Origin: Verrucomicrobiota bacterium
GTDB taxonomy: Bacteria > Verrucomicrobiota > Verrucomicrobiia > Limisphaerales > UBA8199
Direction of reading: 5' to 3'
DNA length: 14,223 nt
NCBI GenBank assembly: GCA_026397855.1
Contig: JAPLUA010000552.1
Coordinates: forward strand, 1-14,223
Shown here: piece after piece, positions 13,961-14,223 of the stretch
How positions within the stretch are numbered: the stretch's first letter is position 1
Layout of the letters: each line of letters starts with the position of its first letter
The notes under the pieces: generated by a model
What the model saw: only the letters and a program-made list of their open reading frames with translations
Told to the model about the DNA's origin: nothing
Databases searched by the model: none
Translations under genes and position numbers: made by a program

Positions 13961-14050
13961 TCAAGTCAGCGACGACGGAGATGCTGTGATCAGAAGGTGC
14001 CCATCCTGAGGCGCGACAAACATCGCATCGGTCGAAACGCTTAATTTCAT
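13961..14050 (-). CDS. Possible 29-residue ORF upstream of gnd
   Basis: ATG at 14050 is preceded on the minus strand by GAGGA about eight bases upstream, better than most starts in this window. It runs 29 codons (MKLSVSTDAMFVAPQDGHLL, then ITASPSSLT) to TGA at 13961-13963. No family is recognised and the ending overlaps a TTGACT box. It may be a leader peptide, the end of a decayed gene, or chance. Confidence 0.25.
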   Translation of the reverse strand: MKLSVSTDAMFVAPQDGHLLITASPSSLT

Positions 14051-14136
14051 TCTATCTTCCTCACTTCTCAGTATTGCTACGCTCGGGCACAAACGCATCC
14101 CGCCCCGCCGCGGTTGCTTAGAAGTAGAGAGAACTC

Positions 14137-14182
14137 GCGTTAATGAGTTTTTAACACCCGGAGGCTGTATTTTGATTAACGC
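14137..14182. repeat. 8-bp inverted repeat near the right edge
   Basis: GCGTTAAT (14137-14144) and ATTAACGC (14175-14182) are exact reverse complements with centres about 38 bp apart. The spacer contains a GGAGG motif and a possible TTG start. The arms could be operator half-sites for a rightward gene; this is inference. Confidence 0.4.
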
Positions 14183-14223
14183 CTGCGGTGCAGCTATGCC
14201 AGGTTTCTGTGTGAAACAAACGC
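14172..14223 (+). CDS. Possible start of a rightward gene cut by the window edge
   Basis: GGAGG at 14160-14164 is followed after 7 bp by an in-frame TTG at 14172 that stays open to the window edge (MINACGAAMPGFCVKQT). An internal ATG at 14196 is the alternative start. Only 17 codons are visible, so no family can be named and it may not be real. Confidence 0.2.
   Translation, partial: MINACGAAMPGFCVKQT

Larger units (their letters stand above)
13883..14223. other. Upstream region of gnd without a firm gene
   Basis: This 341-bp stretch must contain the gnd promoter on the minus strand. TATGAT, reading minus just before 13906, resembles a -10 box but has no good -35. It also contains a possible 29-codon ORF, an 8-bp inverted repeat and a possible start of a rightward gene, each listed separately. 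No RNA gene was recognised. Confidence 0.5.

Overview
The window reads as a chromosomal stretch of a high-GC Gram-negative bacterium, most plausibly Verrucomicrobiota (Pedosphaera/Limisphaerales type). This is inferred from gene content: tandem TMTC-like membrane/TPR proteins, a PEP-CTERM sorted exoprotein, a DUF1080 lipoprotein, weak or absent Shine-Dalgarno sequences at most starts, and short heptamer repeat arrays scattered between and inside genes. No rRNA, tRNA, CRISPR, transposase or phage gene was seen.

Layout. Positions 1-1950 (minus) hold most of glgB, the glycogen branching enzyme, which runs off the left edge. It is divergent from a small PTS EIIA-type phosphocarrier (2087-2551, plus). 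An array of eight 8-bp units (2602-2666) separates that gene from argS (2685 onward, plus), whose 3' end carries an out-of-frame internal deletion: the conserved tail is still present but in another frame (4337-4441). Two adjacent paralogues follow (4441-6648 and 6652-8682), each a multi-spanning GT-C/TMTC-like membrane domain plus a C-terminal TPR array. Next come a PEP-CTERM exoprotein (8827-9630) with a strong terminator (9651-9682), an MFS transporter (9776-11086), a small DUF167/YggU-family protein on the minus strand (11130-11429), and a DUF1080 lipoprotein (11493-12257, plus). A 170-bp convergent gap bounded by inverted heptamer repeats leads to gnd, 6-phosphogluconate dehydrogenase (12428-13882, minus). 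The last 341 bp hold only a possible 29-codon ORF, an inverted repeat and a possible gene start at the right edge.

How it fits together. glgB and gnd are central carbohydrate genes. The argS/TMTC-like/TMTC-like run is tightly packed (1-base overlap, then a 3-base gap), so it is probably co-transcribed. The PEP-CTERM protein just downstream is a secreted, Ser/Thr-rich candidate partner for the membrane glycosyltransferase-like pair, but that link is only inference.

The most unusual signal is a family of degenerate 7-bp tandem repeats with consensus about YACGNWT at several independent places: in frame inside argS (4195-4222), in frame inside the second TMTC-like gene (7249-7269), and as inverted blocks bounding the 12258-12427 gap. 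The two in-gene arrays share phase, a CAGG third unit and a similar CCCGG/CTCAC lead, as expected if one kind of repeat element had spread into coding and non-coding DNA alike.
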